The notes: generated from the letters alone by a model not told the origin. Positions 7,737 to 17,096 are shown, counted from the first letter of the stretch. The stretch is 48,172 nucleotides of DNA from Planctomycetota bacterium (GCA_030066775.1 JASJAY010000066.1:1-48172); one strand, 5' to 3'. Numbers and translations: made by a program.

Positions 7737-10006
7737 CGATCACCTCGCGGCTTCCCGGCTTCTACCGCAAGACGGTCGATGAGCGTCTCGCGCTGCTGAA
7801 GGAGAAGGGCATCCTCTCGGAGGAGGACTTCGCCACGCTCTCCTCCGGTCGCAACGTGGTGAACGCGGAAGAGGCCGACTGCCTGATCGAGAACGTGGTC
7901 GGCACCTTCGGCATGCCGTTCGGTCTCGGCCTCAACTTCCTCGTCAACGACAGGGAGTACGTCGTGCCGATGGTGGTCGAGGAGCCGTCGGTCGTGGCCG
8001 CCGTCAGCGCCGCCGCCAAGACGATCCGCGCCGGGGGCGGCTTCCGCTGCCGCAGCATGGACCCGATGATCCTGGGCCAGATCCAGGTCGTGGAAGTCGA
8101 GCACGCCGACACGGTCAAGGAGCGCATCGAGGAGCACAAGGAGCAGATCCTCGACCTCGCCAACAGCCTGCACCCGAACATGGTGGCGCGCGGCGGCGGG
8201 GCCCGCGACGTGGAGGTGCGCGTGCACCCCGCGTCGAGCACGCGGCCCGAGATGACGATCGTGCACCTCTTGGTCGACACGCGCGACGCCATGGGCGCCA
8301 ACATCGTCAACAGCATGTGCGAGGGCGTGGCGCCTCTGATCGAGGACATCACGGGCGGGCGTGTCTTCCTGCGCATCCTCAGCAACATCACCGACCGGGC
8401 GATGGTCCACGCCGAGTGCGTGATCCCGGTCGAGTACCTGAAGAACAACGGCTACTCAGGCGAAGAGGTGCGCGACGGCATCGTGCTCGCGAACCAGTTC
8501 GCCGAGGTGGATCCGTACCGCGCCGCGACGCACAACAAGGGCGTCATGAACGGCATCGACGCCGTCGCGATCGCGACCGGCAACGACTGGCGTGCCATCG
8601 AGGCCGCGGCCCACGCCCACGCAGCGATGCAGGGCCGCTACAGCTCCCTCACGCGCTGGTGGCGCACCGAGGAAGGTCACCTCGGCGGCGCGCTCTCGAT
8701 CCCCCTGAAGGTGGGCATCGTCGGCAGCCAGATCCAGTCCAACCCGACGCCCGGCATCGCCCGGCGCATCCTCGGGGTGGGCTCGGCCCGCGAGCTGGCC
8801 GAGGTCATGTGCGCCGTCGGGCTCGCGCAGAACTTCGCCGCCCTCCGCGCGCTCAGCACCGACGGGATCCAGCTGGGTCACATGGCGCTGCACGCGCGCA
8901 GCGTGGCCGTCGCCGCCGGCACGCCGCGGGCGATGCTCGACAGCGTCGTCGACCGCCTGGTCGACGGGGGCGAGGTGAAGGTCTGGCGCGCGAAGGAGAT
9001 CCTCCAGGACCTGCGCGACGATCCGGACCAGGTAACGGCCTTCGAGCGCCGGACGGGCAAGCGCGCCGGTCGCGGTGTCGGCCACGGCAAGATCATCCTG
9101 CTCGGCGAGCACGCGGTCGTATACGGCAGCCACGCGCTGGCGGCACCGGTCGACCTCGCGATGCGCGCCGCCGTGCACGAGACGGACAGCGGCGTAGAGC
9201 TGCTCATCCCGCAGTGGGACGTGGGCGAGCGCATGGAGCTCGATGCCGAGCCCAAGAACTCGCTCGAGAAGTCGCTGCGCATGATCCTCCGGGAGCTCGG
9301 TCTCCAGGGGCGGCCGCTCGCGATCCACCTGCGCTCCGACCTGCCGCGTGCGATGGGCCTCGGCGGCTCGGCCGCGCTCGCCGTCGCGGTCATTCGCGCG
9401 CTCGACGCACGCTTCGAGCTCGGCCTCGACCACGAGCGCGTCAACGCGCTCGCGTTCCGCGCCGAGCAGTACGCGCACGGGCGCGCCTCGGGCATCGACA
9501 ACTCGGTCTCGACCCACGGTCGACCGATCCTGTTCAAGAAGGGCACCCCGCCCGTGATCCGCACGGTCAAGGTCGGCCAGCCGACGCCGATCGTGGTGGG
9601 CCTGTCGCGCCACGAAGGCCTCACGGCCGGCATGGTCGCGCGCGTCGCGCGGGCACGCGAGCAGTCGCCGCGCGCCTACCAGCGTCTGTTCGAGGAGATC
9701 GACGCCCTGACCTTGCAGGCCGCCGAGGATCTCGAGAGTGGCGACCTGGAGGCCTTGGGCCGGGGCATGAACCTCTGCCACGGGCTGCTCAACGCCATGC
9801 AGGTGTCGACCTTCGAGCTCGAGGAGATGGTCGAGATCTCGCGCAAGCACGGTGCACTGGGCGCCAAGCTCACGGGCGCCGGCGGCGGCGGCGCGATGGT
9901 CGCGCTGGCCCCGGAGAATCCCGAGCGGATCGCCGATGCGCTGCGCGCCGCGCGCTACCGCGCCTTCATCACACAGCTCGCCGAGCCCGCCGAGGACGGC
10001 GCATGA
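7733..10006 (+). CDS. Fused class II HMG-CoA reductase and mevalonate kinase
   Basis: 757 residues from ATG 7733. Residues ~1-435 are a class II HMG-CoA reductase: ENVVGTFGMPFGLGLNF, EEPSVVAA with Glu83, THNKGVMNGIDAV with Lys269, GNDWRA with Asp285 and LHARSVAV with His387 are equivalent to the catalytic Glu, Lys, Asp and His of the Pseudomonas mevalonii enzyme. Residues ~449-757 are a mevalonate kinase: GHGKIILLGEHAVVYGSHAL, GLGGSAALAV, ASGIDNSVSTHG and GAKLTGAGGGG. No ATG, GTG or TTG in frame lies close to the junction (~9040-9080), so the kinase cannot readily be made alone. One polypeptide would make mevalonate from HMG-CoA and phosphorylate it. I do not know this arrangement from characterised enzymes. 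The stop overlaps the next start (ATGA). Confidence 0.93.
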   Translation: MTITSRLPGFYRKTVDERLALLKEKGILSEEDFATLSSGRNVVNAEEADCLIENVVGTFGMPFGLGLNFLVNDREYVVPMVVEEPSVVAAVSAAAKTIRAGGGFRCRSMDPMILGQIQVVEVEHADTVKERIEEHKEQILDLANSLHPNMVARGGGARDVEVRVHPASSTRPEMTIVHLLVDTRDAMGANIVNSMCEGVAPLIEDITGGRVFLRILSNITDRAMVHAECVIPVEYLKNNGYSGEEVRDGIVLANQFAEVDPYRAATHNKGVMNGIDAVAIATGNDWRAIEAAAHAHAAMQGRYSSLTRWWRTEEGHLGGALSIPLKVGIVGSQIQSNPTPGIARRILGVGSARELAEVMCAVGLAQNFAALRALSTDGIQLGHMALHARSVAVAAGTPRAMLDSVVDRLVDGGEVKVWRAKEILQDLRDDPDQVTAFERRTGKRAGRGVGHGKIILLGEHAVVYGSHALAAPVDLAMRAAVHETDSGVELLIPQWDVGERMELDAEPKNSLEKSLRMILRELGLQGRPLAIHLRSDLPRAMGLGGSAALAVAVIRALDARFELGLDHERVNALAFRAEQYAHGRASGIDNSVSTHGRPILFKKGTPPVIRTVKVGQPTPIVVGLSRHEGLTAGMVARVARAREQSPRAYQRLFEEIDALTLQAAEDLESGDLEALGRGMNLCHGLLNAMQVSTFELEEMVEISRKHGALGAKLTGAGGGGAMVALAPENPERIADALRAARYRAFITQLAEPAEDGA

Positions 10007-10581
10007 CGATGGCGGGTGCGAAGCGGGTCTCCTTCGACGACGAACCGCTGATCGTCGTCGACGAGCACGACGCCGTCCTCGGCTACCAGCCGAAGGCGGA
10101 CGTGCATGCCGGCGACGGCATCCTGCACCGCGCGTTCTCCGTGTTCGTCTTCAACGGGCGCGGCCAGTTGCTGATGCAGCAGCGCAGCGCCGAAAAGCCG
10201 CTGTGGCCGCTCTTCTGGTCGAACTCGTGCTGCTCGCACCCGCGGCGCGGCGAGACGGTCGACGAGGCGGCGCGGCGGCGACTCGTGGAAGAGCTGGGGA
10301 TCGAGGCCGATCCAGAGTCGGTCTACACGTTCCAGTACCACGCGCGCTACGAGGACATCGGCTCGGAGCGTGAGCTCTGCACCGTCTTCCTCGTGCAGAG
10401 CGACGACGAGATCGTCGTCAACGCGAGCGAGGTCGCCGCGATCCGGTGGGTCGACGCCGATGCACTCGACGCGGAAATGGCCAGCGATCCCGACGCCTAC
10501 ACGCCCTGGCACAAGATGGAGTGGGCGCGGCTGCGCGCGGACTTCGCGGACACGCTCGCGCGCTACACCGATCCTGCGTAG
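10003..10581 (+). CDS. idi: Isopentenyl-diphosphate delta-isomerase, type 1
   Basis: 192 residues from ATG 10003, overlapping the fusion gene's stop by four bases. It is a Nudix-fold, metal-dependent isomerase that interconverts isopentenyl and dimethylallyl diphosphate, giving the two C5 units for prenyl chain synthesis. Seen directly: HRAFSVFVFNGRGQLLMQQR, the active-site segment WSNSCCSHPRRGE (Cys76-Cys77), a Nudix-box-like AARRRLVEELGI and ERELCTVF with the second catalytic Glu. The Cys-Cys-Ser-His-Pro form resembles eukaryotic enzymes more than the NSVCGHP form of Escherichia coli. It is the last gene of the operon; a minus-strand PilZ gene ends four bases beyond it. Confidence 0.95.
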   Translation: MTMAGAKRVSFDDEPLIVVDEHDAVLGYQPKADVHAGDGILHRAFSVFVFNGRGQLLMQQRSAEKPLWPLFWSNSCCSHPRRGETVDEAARRRLVEELGIEADPESVYTFQYHARYEDIGSERELCTVFLVQSDDEIVVNASEVAAIRWVDADALDAEMASDPDAYTPWHKMEWARLRADFADTLARYTDPA

Positions 10582-10584
10582 CGG

Positions 10585-11364
10585 CTAGGTCGCGTCGCGC
10601 AGCAGGAACATGACGTCGCCGGCGTACGAGCTCGGCATCTCGATCTCGTCGAGCTGGACCGGTCCCGACCAGACCATGTGCAGGCCGTCGAGGATCTCCA
10701 GCCGCGGCTTGGGGCCGAGGATGTCCCGCAGCGCGGCCGCCAGCGGTTCAGGCGGCACGTCGTAGGCGCCGGAAATGGTGTTCACGGGCACGGCCAGGAG
10801 CGACTCACTGCCGAGCATCCCTTCCGTACGCCCGACGAGGGGCTCGCCGACGATCCCTTCGGAGGGATGCAGGATGCCTTCGTAGCCGAGGGGCCGCGGC
10901 TGGGCGGGCTGGTCTTCGTCGGCGTCGCCGCGCCGCTTGGGCGGCGGGACGTTGCGGAACGCCGCAGCGGACGTCTCGCCCACGGGCGGCAGCCCGATGC
11001 CGAGCATGACCGTCTCCTCGTCGCGGAGCGGCTCCTCGAAGGAGCAGCCGACCTCGAGCAGGTCGGCGTCGGGATCCACCTCGCCAACGCGCACCGTGCG
11101 CAGCTTCTTGCGGATCAGCTGGCCCAGCATCTCGTGATGCAGGTCGGCCATGAAGGTCGCGCCGAGCATCTGCTCGAGCGCTTGGGTCAGCGCCGCGAAG
11201 TCAAGCGACGGCTGCATCATGAGCCGCGAGAGCGGGAGCTCGATCCGCATGCCCGTGCGGCTGATGTCGAGCATTCGACCGGAGAGCTCGCGCAGCTGGC
11301 CGTAGACGCGAACGGGGAAGTCGCAGGGCACGCGCAGCGCTTCGCGTTTCTCGCCGGATTCCAA
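10585..11364 (-). CDS. PilZ-domain protein (probable cyclic-di-GMP receptor)
   Basis: 259 residues from TTG at 11364, chosen because GGGAG lies about seven bases upstream and a PilZ domain begins at once. The N-terminus carries both PilZ ligand motifs: RxxxR in EKREALRVPCDFPVRV and DxSxxG in MLDISRTGMRIELP. These bind cyclic di-GMP in known members. The remaining ~200 residues are unrecognised, include a charged Pro-rich linker (PPPKRRGDADEDQPAQP), and show no membrane segment, so the protein is probably a cytoplasmic effector. It is convergent with idi and divergent from the BPL_N gene across 209 bases in which I see only ordinary promoter-like sequence. Alternative upstream starts exist but have no ribosome site. 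Confidence 0.75.
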   Translation of the reverse strand: MESGEKREALRVPCDFPVRVYGQLRELSGRMLDISRTGMRIELPLSRLMMQPSLDFAALTQALEQMLGATFMADLHHEMLGQLIRKKLRTVRVGEVDPDADLLEVGCSFEEPLRDEETVMLGIGLPPVGETSAAAFRNVPPPKRRGDADEDQPAQPRPLGYEGILHPSEGIVGEPLVGRTEGMLGSESLLAVPVNTISGAYDVPPEPLAAALRDILGPKPRLEILDGLHMVWSGPVQLDEIEMPSSYAGDVMFLLRDAT

Positions 11365-11573
11365 GCCTGGCTCCCTCGCTCGGATGCGGCCGGACCGCAC
11401 CCCTCTGCCACGTCGCTCCCCACGCGCAGCAGGGGCAGCGTACGCAGCCCGACGGACGGGATCCACATCGCGCCCGTTCGGCCCTAACCTGGGCGCGTCG
11501 AGCAGCAACGGCGCTGCCAGCCTGGCTCTCACGCGGATGCGCGTAGCATTCCGCAGGTCACATCGAGGACGCC

Positions 11574-12875
11574 ATGCACCCGACCGCTCGCCCGCTCGTC
11601 CGGCTGCTCGCGCTGATCGGCATGCTGGCCTCCGGTGGCGTTGCGCAGAGCGAGCCCGAGGCTGCCGTGACCACGCGCCTGCGTCTCGTGCCGTCGCGGG
11701 TCGTCGTGACGACAACTGGCAAGGAGGTCGCCTCCCTGGCCAAGGCCGAGTCGACCCTGCGCGCGTTCCTCCAAGCCCGCGGGCTCGCAGCGTCCGGACC
11801 GCTCGAGCGGGTCTTCATCGGCAAGCCCGGATCCCGCAAGCGCGGCAAGGCGGCGTACGTCCACGAGCGCGCGCGGATCGAGATCGACTACGCGAAGCGC
11901 GCGCTTCCCGAGGGGACCGATGCGGTGCAGGTCGTCCGGCTGCCCGCCCAGCTCGTGTACGAGCGGTCGGCGCCCGCGACGCGAGCGGCCTACCAAAGCG
12001 GCGCCGAGCAAGCGCCACCGCTGGAAGGCATCGCGTCGCGCGGGCTCGTCTGGACCGGTGCCCACGACCAGCTGTTCTACGCGGCGCCCGCGGATGCTGC
12101 GCAGGGGACGCTCTACGAGTGGTGGACGGTCGTGCCCAGGGGACGTGCCGACATCGGGCTCTACACGGGCCTCGGCGCCCATCCGAACGCCGTGAAGACC
12201 GCGGCCGCCGCGTGTCTCCATGCGGGGCTCACGATCCGACCGCTCACGCCGGGGCAGGTGAACGACGGCAGCTTCCGGAAGCAGGTGCGCTGCCTGCTGG
12301 TGCCCGGCGGATGGGCCGGTGACTACGTGATCGACGTCGACGCCAAGGGCGCGAAGCACGTACGTAGCTTCATCGACGGCGGTGGGGGCTATGTCGGCGT
12401 GTGTGCCGGGGCGTTCTTCGCGGCGTCGCGCATTCGCTGGGAAGGCATCGAGTACGACTACCCCCTCGACCTCTTCGAGGGGCCGGCGATCGGACCGATC
12501 GAGAAGGTCGCGCCCTGGCCGCAGCACGCGCTCGCGGCGCTGAAGCTCGACGCGTCCCATGCAATGGCCAAGGGGCTCGGCACGCAGCGGCAGGCGTTCT
12601 ATCTGGGCGGGCCGTGGTTCGAGCTGAAGGCGCCCAAGGGCTCGTCCGTGGAGGTCGTCGCGCGCTACGCGGAGGGCGGCGCGCCCGCGATCGTCACGTT
12701 CCGGCGCAAGCGCGGTCGCGTGTTCCTGAGTGGCGTGCACATCGAGTACGACCTCACCTCGGCGAAGGACGACATCTCGTGGCCCGAGAGCGAGGGCCGG
12801 CTGAAGGACCCCGAGTCCGACTGGGACCTGTTCCAGCGCGGCGTGCGCTGGGCGGTCGGCGACGCCCAGAAGTGA
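11574..12875 (+). CDS. Exported BPL_N-domain (glutamine amidotransferase-like) protein
   Basis: 433 residues with an N-terminal signal peptide ([19 protein letters not shown]). The C-terminal half matches the BPL_N family, the class I glutamine-amidotransferase-like domain named after the N-terminus of eukaryotic biotin ligase. It has a [21 protein letters not shown] strand region and the nucleophile elbow [16 protein letters not shown] (Cys277), and [13 protein letters not shown] may supply the His. No ligase domain is present. Residues ~30-170 are unrecognised. Exported stand-alone BPL_N proteins have no established function that I know of; a thiol hydrolase acting in the envelope is possible. 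It is convergent with the serine dehydratase gene with no gap (stop codons at 12873-12875 and 12876-12878). Confidence 0.72.
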   Translation: MHPTARPLVRLLALIGMLASGGVAQSEPEAAVTTRLRLVPSRVVVTTTGKEVASLAKAESTLRAFLQARGLAASGPLERVFIGKPGSRKRGKAAYVHERARIEIDYAKRALPEGTDAVQVVRLPAQLVYERSAPATRAAYQSGAEQAPPLEGIASRGLVWTGAHDQLFYAAPADAAQGTLYEWWTVVPRGRADIGLYTGLGAHPNAVKTAAAACLHAGLTIRPLTPGQVNDGSFRKQVRCLLVPGGWAGDYVIDVDAKGAKHVRSFIDGGGGYVGVCAGAFFAASRIRWEGIEYDYPLDLFEGPAIGPIEKVAPWPQHALAALKLDASHAMAKGLGTQRQAFYLGGPWFELKAPKGSSVEVVARYAEGGAPAIVTFRRKRGRVFLSGVHIEYDLTSAKDDISWPESEGRLKDPESDWDLFQRGVRWAVGDAQK

Positions 12876-14267
12876 TCAACACTCGGGCAGGTTGACCGCG
12901 ACGGCGAGGCCGCCCTCGCCCGTCTCCTTGTACTCGCGGCGCATGTCGTTGCCCGTGCGCTTCATGACCTGGATCACGCGGTCGAAGCTGACGAGGTGCA
13001 TGCCGTCGGAGTGCAGCGCCAGCTGCGCGGCGCTCCAGGCCTTGGCCACACCCATGGCGTTGCGCTCGATGCAGGGGGCCTGCACGAGGCCCTTGAGCGG
13101 ATCGCAGGTGAGGCCCAGGTTGTGCTCCATGGCGATCTCGGCCGCGTACTCGACCTTGGCCGGCGTGCCGCCGAGGATCTCGCACAGGGCCGCGGCTGCC
13201 ATGGCCGTGGCGCTCCCGACCTCGCCCTGGCAGCCGACCTCGGCGCCCGAGAGGCTGGCGTGGGTCTTGATCAACGCGCCGATCACACCCGCGGTCGCGA
13301 GTGCACGGTGCACCTGGTCGCGGTCGAGTGCGAGCCGCTCGGCCACCTCGGTCAGGACCGCGGGCACGATGCCGGCGGCGCCGTTGGTGGGGGCCGTCAC
13401 GACGCGACCGCCCGCGGCGTTCTCCTCGTTGACGGCGAAGGCGTACGCCTGGGCGCGCGCGATGTGCGCGTAGCCGGCTTCGACGTCGCCGGCCTCGATG
13501 CGTGCGTTGAGCTCGCCCGCACGGCGTCGCAGCCCCAAGCCGCCCGGCAGCGTTCCGTGCTGTTCGAGCCCGCGTCGGATGCACGCCTGCATGGCGTCCC
13601 AGATCCGGTCGAGGCCGTCGCGCACGTCGCGCTTGTCCACGGCGCGTTCGTGCGCGAGCACAAGCGCGCCGATCGACGTGTTCGCTTGGTCGGCGGCAGC
13701 GACGAGCGACTCGCAGTCGTGGAAGTGCACGCCGGATGCGTCGATCGCCCCGAGCGGATCCGCGAGCGAGGCGCCGTCACTCGCACCTGCCTCCTCGACG
13801 AACCCGCCGCCCGTGGAGCACCACGTCTGCTCGAGAAGCACGCCCCCGTCGGTGTCGAAAGCCGTGCACCGGAGTGTGTTCGGGTGTTCCAGGTCCTCGT
13901 GGCGATACGCGGAGTAGGGGAGGAAGCGCACGTCGTCGGGGTGAAGCGTTGCGCTCTGCGCACCCCATTCGATCGAGGGTTGTTCGCGCAGCGTGTCGGG
14001 CAGCGCGAGGAGTGCGTCTACGTCGCACGTGTCCGGGCGCCAGCCGAGCAAGCCGGCGAGCACGGCGCGGTCGGTGCCGTGACCGCGGCCGGTGGCGCTC
14101 AGCGAGCCCATGAGGTCGACACGCAGGCGGGCCGGGACGATGCCCTGTGCCAGCGCCGCCTCGCGGAACGCGCGCGCAGCGCGCATCGGGCCGACGGTGT
14201 GGCTCGAGCTCGGCCCGGGGCCGATGCGGTAGAGGTCCAGGAGGCGTGTGGTGATCGGGGCGGACAC
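12876..14267 (-). CDS. sdaA: L-serine ammonia-lyase, iron-sulfur dependent
   Basis: 463 residues from GTG at 14267 ([26 protein letters not shown]). It deaminates L-serine to pyruvate and ammonia in the cytoplasm using an oxygen-sensitive [4Fe-4S] cluster. The N-terminal beta subdomain carries the [14 protein letters not shown] motif. The alpha subdomain has the three cluster cysteines ([37 protein letters not shown]), plus [19 protein letters not shown]. The last residue is Cys (NLPEC), which fits the tail cysteine that occupies the cluster in type 2 enzymes. Length is normal. The ribosome site is weak. It lies 35 bases downstream of a methyltransferase gene on the same strand and may share its transcript. 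Confidence 0.96.
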   Translation of the reverse strand: MSAPITTRLLDLYRIGPGPSSSHTVGPMRAARAFREAALAQGIVPARLRVDLMGSLSATGRGHGTDRAVLAGLLGWRPDTCDVDALLALPDTLREQPSIEWGAQSATLHPDDVRFLPYSAYRHEDLEHPNTLRCTAFDTDGGVLLEQTWCSTGGGFVEEAGASDGASLADPLGAIDASGVHFHDCESLVAAADQANTSIGALVLAHERAVDKRDVRDGLDRIWDAMQACIRRGLEQHGTLPGGLGLRRRAGELNARIEAGDVEAGYAHIARAQAYAFAVNEENAAGGRVVTAPTNGAAGIVPAVLTEVAERLALDRDQVHRALATAGVIGALIKTHASLSGAEVGCQGEVGSATAMAAAALCEILGGTPAKVEYAAEIAMEHNLGLTCDPLKGLVQAPCIERNAMGVAKAWSAAQLALHSDGMHLVSFDRVIQVMKRTGNDMRREYKETGEGGLAVAVNLPEC

Positions 14268-14302
14268 GGGCCAAACGGTATCCGCCCCGGCGCGCGTCGT
14301 CG

Positions 14303-15094
14303 CTACGTGCGCTTGCGGAGCTTCCAGACGTGCTCGTAGGGCCAGCGCTTGGCCCAGGCGGCCGGGCTCTGGAACTTGTTCTCCTGCTGATCGGCGGGCG
14401 CGCGGAGCTCGAGGTAGTCCTCGACGTCGAAGCCGACGTCCCGGAAGAGGCGGATCCACTTGGAGATGGGTAGCGTGAACTCCACGCCGCCCGGGTCGAT
14501 CTCCACCTCGCGCCAGTCGATCTGGTGCAGATCGAAGTAGGAGCGGTGGAGCGTCGTCTCGCACATGGCCCCGTTGAGGGGCATCGTCACGGTCGCGAGG
14601 GGCGTCGTGCCGAGGAACACGAGGCGACCGCCCGGCCGGAGGATGCGGTGCGCCTCCGGGATCCAGGCGTACGGATCGCACCAGATGGCCGCGCCGTACT
14701 CGCTGATGGCGAAGTCGAACGCGGCGTCCGCGAACGGCGTCGTCTCGGCGTTCCCGTGGACGAGCTCGAGCGCCGCGCCGTGCTCCTCGGCGAAGCGGCG
14801 GGCGCTCGCGAGCTGGTTCTCCGAGTTGTCGATGCCGACCACGCGCGCGCCGCGGCGCGCCATCCAGCCGGAGACGTAGCCGGTGCCGCAGCCGAGCTCG
14901 ACGGCGTCCATGCCACTCATGTCGGCCGGCAGCATCTGGAGCTCCGACTCCGGCAGGGACCACACGCCCCAGAAGGGCTCGTCGGAGGCCCAGGAGCGTT
15001 CGCCGGCGGAGACCCACTCGTGCGCCGTGCTGTCCCAGTGCTCGCGATTGGCCAGGACGTGTTCGGGGAGATCAGGGGCGTCGGAAGGCTGCAT
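14303..15094 (-). CDS. Class I SAM-dependent methyltransferase
   Basis: 263 residues from ATG at 15094. The Rossmann-type methyltransferase fold is clear: motif I VELGCGTGYVSGWMA, the acidic residue ending strand 2 in VVGIDNS, GNAETTPFADAAFDF around motif II/III and LRPGGRLVFLGTTP. It resembles the UbiE/Methyltransf_11 group; the substrate cannot be told. An N-terminal WDSTAHEWVSAGERSW segment is seen in other planctomycete-like small-molecule methyltransferases. It sits directly upstream of the serine dehydratase gene on the same strand, but no metabolic link is obvious. The reading frame stays open upstream of 15094, but that sequence looks non-coding. Confidence 0.85.
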   Translation of the reverse strand: MQPSDAPDLPEHVLANREHWDSTAHEWVSAGERSWASDEPFWGVWSLPESELQMLPADMSGMDAVELGCGTGYVSGWMARRGARVVGIDNSENQLASARRFAEEHGAALELVHGNAETTPFADAAFDFAISEYGAAIWCDPYAWIPEAHRILRPGGRLVFLGTTPLATVTMPLNGAMCETTLHRSYFDLHQIDWREVEIDPGGVEFTLPISKWIRLFRDVGFDVEDYLELRAPADQQENKFQSPAAWAKRWPYEHVWKLRKRT

Positions 15095-15230
15095 GCGCGC
15101 GAGTATCCCCACGCCGGGCCGGCCGCGGGAAAATTGCGGATTCCTCGTCCGCGGAGGCGGCGCATGCGGAGTCAGACCGATGGCGGCCCGACCGGCTGCG
15201 CTCCGGGATCGTCCCGGCTTGGAGTCCCCC

Positions 15231-16499
15231 GTGCATCGATCGCTCTCCCGACGGCTTCCTGCTTTCGTCCTCATGGCCCTGTCCTTGGCGCTCGCCGCCT
15301 GTGGCGGCGGCGGGGGCGGTGGCGGCCCCGCGGCTCCGGCCGAGCCGCAGTTCATCTTCGACGGCCCGATCCTGTACGTGTCCAGCACCGCCGACAGTGG
15401 GCCGGGCACCCTGCGTCAGGCGCTTGCCGACGCGTCGGACGGATCGCAGATCCGCATGGACCCCGCCATCCACGGCCAGACGATCACGCTGCTCGACTGG
15501 GTCGGCATCGACAAGAGCGTCTTGATCAACGGCGGGCCCTCCGGCAACGAGGTCACGATCAGCGGCGGTAACGCGACCGGCATGCTGGAGATCCAGACGC
15601 CGAAGCCCGTGCTGCTGCGGTCGCTGCACTTCGTCGACGGCAACGGCAACTGGGCCGGCGTGATCCGCAACCTCTACGGCAACCTGAACATCCAGGCCTG
15701 CACGTTCCACGACAACCAGGGCTCGACGTTCGGCGGCGTGATTACGAACAGCGGGCGGCTGCTGATCCAGGGATCGCACTTCGCCTCGAACCGCTCCGAC
15801 TCCGGCGGCGTCATCCACGCGTTCGGCGACCACGACACGAAGATCGAGCGTTCCTCGTTCGTCGGCAACTGGTCCACCGGCGGCAACGGCGGTGGGGCCC
15901 TGTACATGCGAGGCGGTCGCACGATCATCGAGTCCTCGACGTTCCACATGAACAGCACGTTCGGCAACGACCCGGGCAAGAACGTCGGCGGCGCGATCCG
16001 CATCAGGGACAGCAACACGTCCGGCGGCGGCACGCTCGAGATCTACGGCTCCACGCTGACCAACAACGTCGCGACCGAGACCGGAGGCGGCATCCACGTC
16101 GGTCCCGAGCCCGGCAACACGCTGGTGGTGCGCCAGTCGATCCTCGCGCTGAACACGGGGGGCGCCGAGCCCGACGCCTACGTCCACGGCAACGTGATCT
16201 TCGGCGCCACCGAGAGCCACTACAACGTGATCGGCGAGGCGGCCGGCGGCCCGTTCTGGAACGGGATCGGCAACAACCAGGTCGGCGTCGCCCTGGCCGA
16301 GATCGATCCGCTCCTGGGCCCCTTGGGGCCGCTCCCCGGGATGACGTGGGGCCGTGTCCCCCTGGCCGGCAGCCCGGCGCGCGACGTCGTGCCGGTCGCC
16401 GATGTGCTGAACGCCGACGGCCTGCCGCTGGAGCGCGATCAGATCAACCAGCCCCGCATCGACGTCGGGAACTCCGACGTCGGCGCCCTCGAGCACTAG
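15231..16499 (+). CDS. Lipoprotein with right-handed beta-helix (choice-of-anchor Q-like)
   Basis: 422 residues from GTG 15231, with GGAG six bases upstream. The signal peptide ends ALAAC and is followed by eight glycines. ILYVSSTADSGPGTLRQALA is the typical opening of Pmp/CSLREA-like beta-helix proteins, whose rungs follow (NIQACTFHDN, IERSSFVGN, IESSTFHMNS, IYGSTLTNN with GGG(I/A) turns). The C-terminal DQINQPRIDVGNSDVGALE resembles the choice-of-anchor Q ending. It is probably a surface-exposed adhesin or glycan-binding lipoprotein. No catalytic residues are recognised. It diverges from the methyltransferase gene. Confidence 0.8.
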   Translation: MHRSLSRRLPAFVLMALSLALAACGGGGGGGGPAAPAEPQFIFDGPILYVSSTADSGPGTLRQALADASDGSQIRMDPAIHGQTITLLDWVGIDKSVLINGGPSGNEVTISGGNATGMLEIQTPKPVLLRSLHFVDGNGNWAGVIRNLYGNLNIQACTFHDNQGSTFGGVITNSGRLLIQGSHFASNRSDSGGVIHAFGDHDTKIERSSFVGNWSTGGNGGGALYMRGGRTIIESSTFHMNSTFGNDPGKNVGGAIRIRDSNTSGGGTLEIYGSTLTNNVATETGGGIHVGPEPGNTLVVRQSILALNTGGAEPDAYVHGNVIFGATESHYNVIGEAAGGPFWNGIGNNQVGVALAEIDPLLGPLGPLPGMTWGRVPLAGSPARDVVPVADVLNADGLPLERDQINQPRIDVGNSDVGALEH

Positions 16500-16513
16500 G
16501 GCACATCTGCGGG

Positions 16514-16545
16514 GGCACGGTGAGCATGCGGGGGCTCACGGTGCC
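16514..16545. terminator. Inverted repeat between convergent genes, possible terminator
   Basis: Arms 16514-16525 and 16534-16545 pair at 11 of 12 positions around an 8-base loop. The hairpin lies in the 36-base gap between two convergent genes and covers the stop codon of the minus-strand gene. There is no U-tract on either side, so a role in termination or transcript-end protection is only suggested. Confidence 0.35.
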
Positions 16546-17036
16546 GGCGGTCGATGGCGGCGCGGGGGGCTCCGCTTCGCCCAGCGCTTCTCGCTGCGAC
16601 GCCAGTAGCCGCGGCTGAACTCGTCCCAGGGCCACCGCCAGAACGCGAGCCAGAGGGGCGGCTTCCAGAACCGCGCGATGCGGCGCATGCGTCCGTACGG
16701 CGCACCCTGTAGCTCTTCGCGGTTCGGCTCGGCCTCTCCGCACGTCAGCGTCGCGACCTTGGTGAGCTGGTCCTCGGGAATCGAGGTCCGGTGATGTGCG
16801 AGGTAGTGCACGCAGAGCGAGTTGGTCACGACGCCCGAGGGCAGGATCAAGTCGTGGGAGAGGCTCGCGGCTCCGCACGCACAGATCTCATAACCCATCG
16901 ACTCGTACGGGGTTCTCTCCGCGGCTCGAAGCGCCCCAGCCATCTTCCGCGTCAGTTCGTCGATGACCGGCTTGGCGCGGGCCCTTGTCCAGGGCTCGAT
17001 GAAGAGCAGGGTGTCGGGATCAGAGGAGACCGTCAT
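16536..17036 (-). CDS. Conserved-looking hypothetical protein
   Basis: 166 residues from ATG at 17036. No domain is recognised with confidence. It contains a Cys-rich stretch (EICACGAAS) followed by LPSGVVTNSLCVHYLAHHR, a pattern I associate from memory with small uncharacterised bacterial proteins of animal- or soil-associated phyla. A CG then HY...HH arrangement could bind metal. The C-terminus is very basic and Trp-rich (WKPPLWLAFWRWPWDEF), then Arg/Lys/Pro-rich, suggesting membrane-surface or nucleic-acid contact. There is no signal peptide. It diverges from the DNRLRE-like lipoprotein, with an inverted repeat between them. Confidence 0.6.
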   Translation of the reverse strand: MTVSSDPDTLLFIEPWTRARAKPVIDELTRKMAGALRAAERTPYESMGYEICACGAASLSHDLILPSGVVTNSLCVHYLAHHRTSIPEDQLTKVATLTCGEAEPNREELQGAPYGRMRRIARFWKPPLWLAFWRWPWDEFSRGYWRRSEKRWAKRSPPRRHRPPAP

Positions 17037-17080
17037 CTGTGGGCGTACGCGTCCTTCGCCACGCCAGTCTACGCCGCCCA

Positions 17081-17096
17081 CGCCCGAAATCGGGCG
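17081..17096. repeat. 16-base inverted repeat in divergent promoter region
   Basis: CGCCCGA (17081-17087) and TCGGGCG (17090-17096) are perfect inverted arms with a 2-base spacer, lying 45 bases upstream of the minus-strand start at 17036 and 79 bases upstream of the plus-strand start at 17175. The size and symmetry suit a dimeric repressor site, but chance is possible in GC-rich DNA. Confidence 0.3.

Noticed and set aside
12876..15017. One 713-codon minus-strand frame that could suggest a methyltransferase-serine dehydratase fusion
   Set aside because: The methyltransferase is encoded in a different frame; the upstream part of this frame is only open by chance and the dehydratase motif starts right after GTG 14267.
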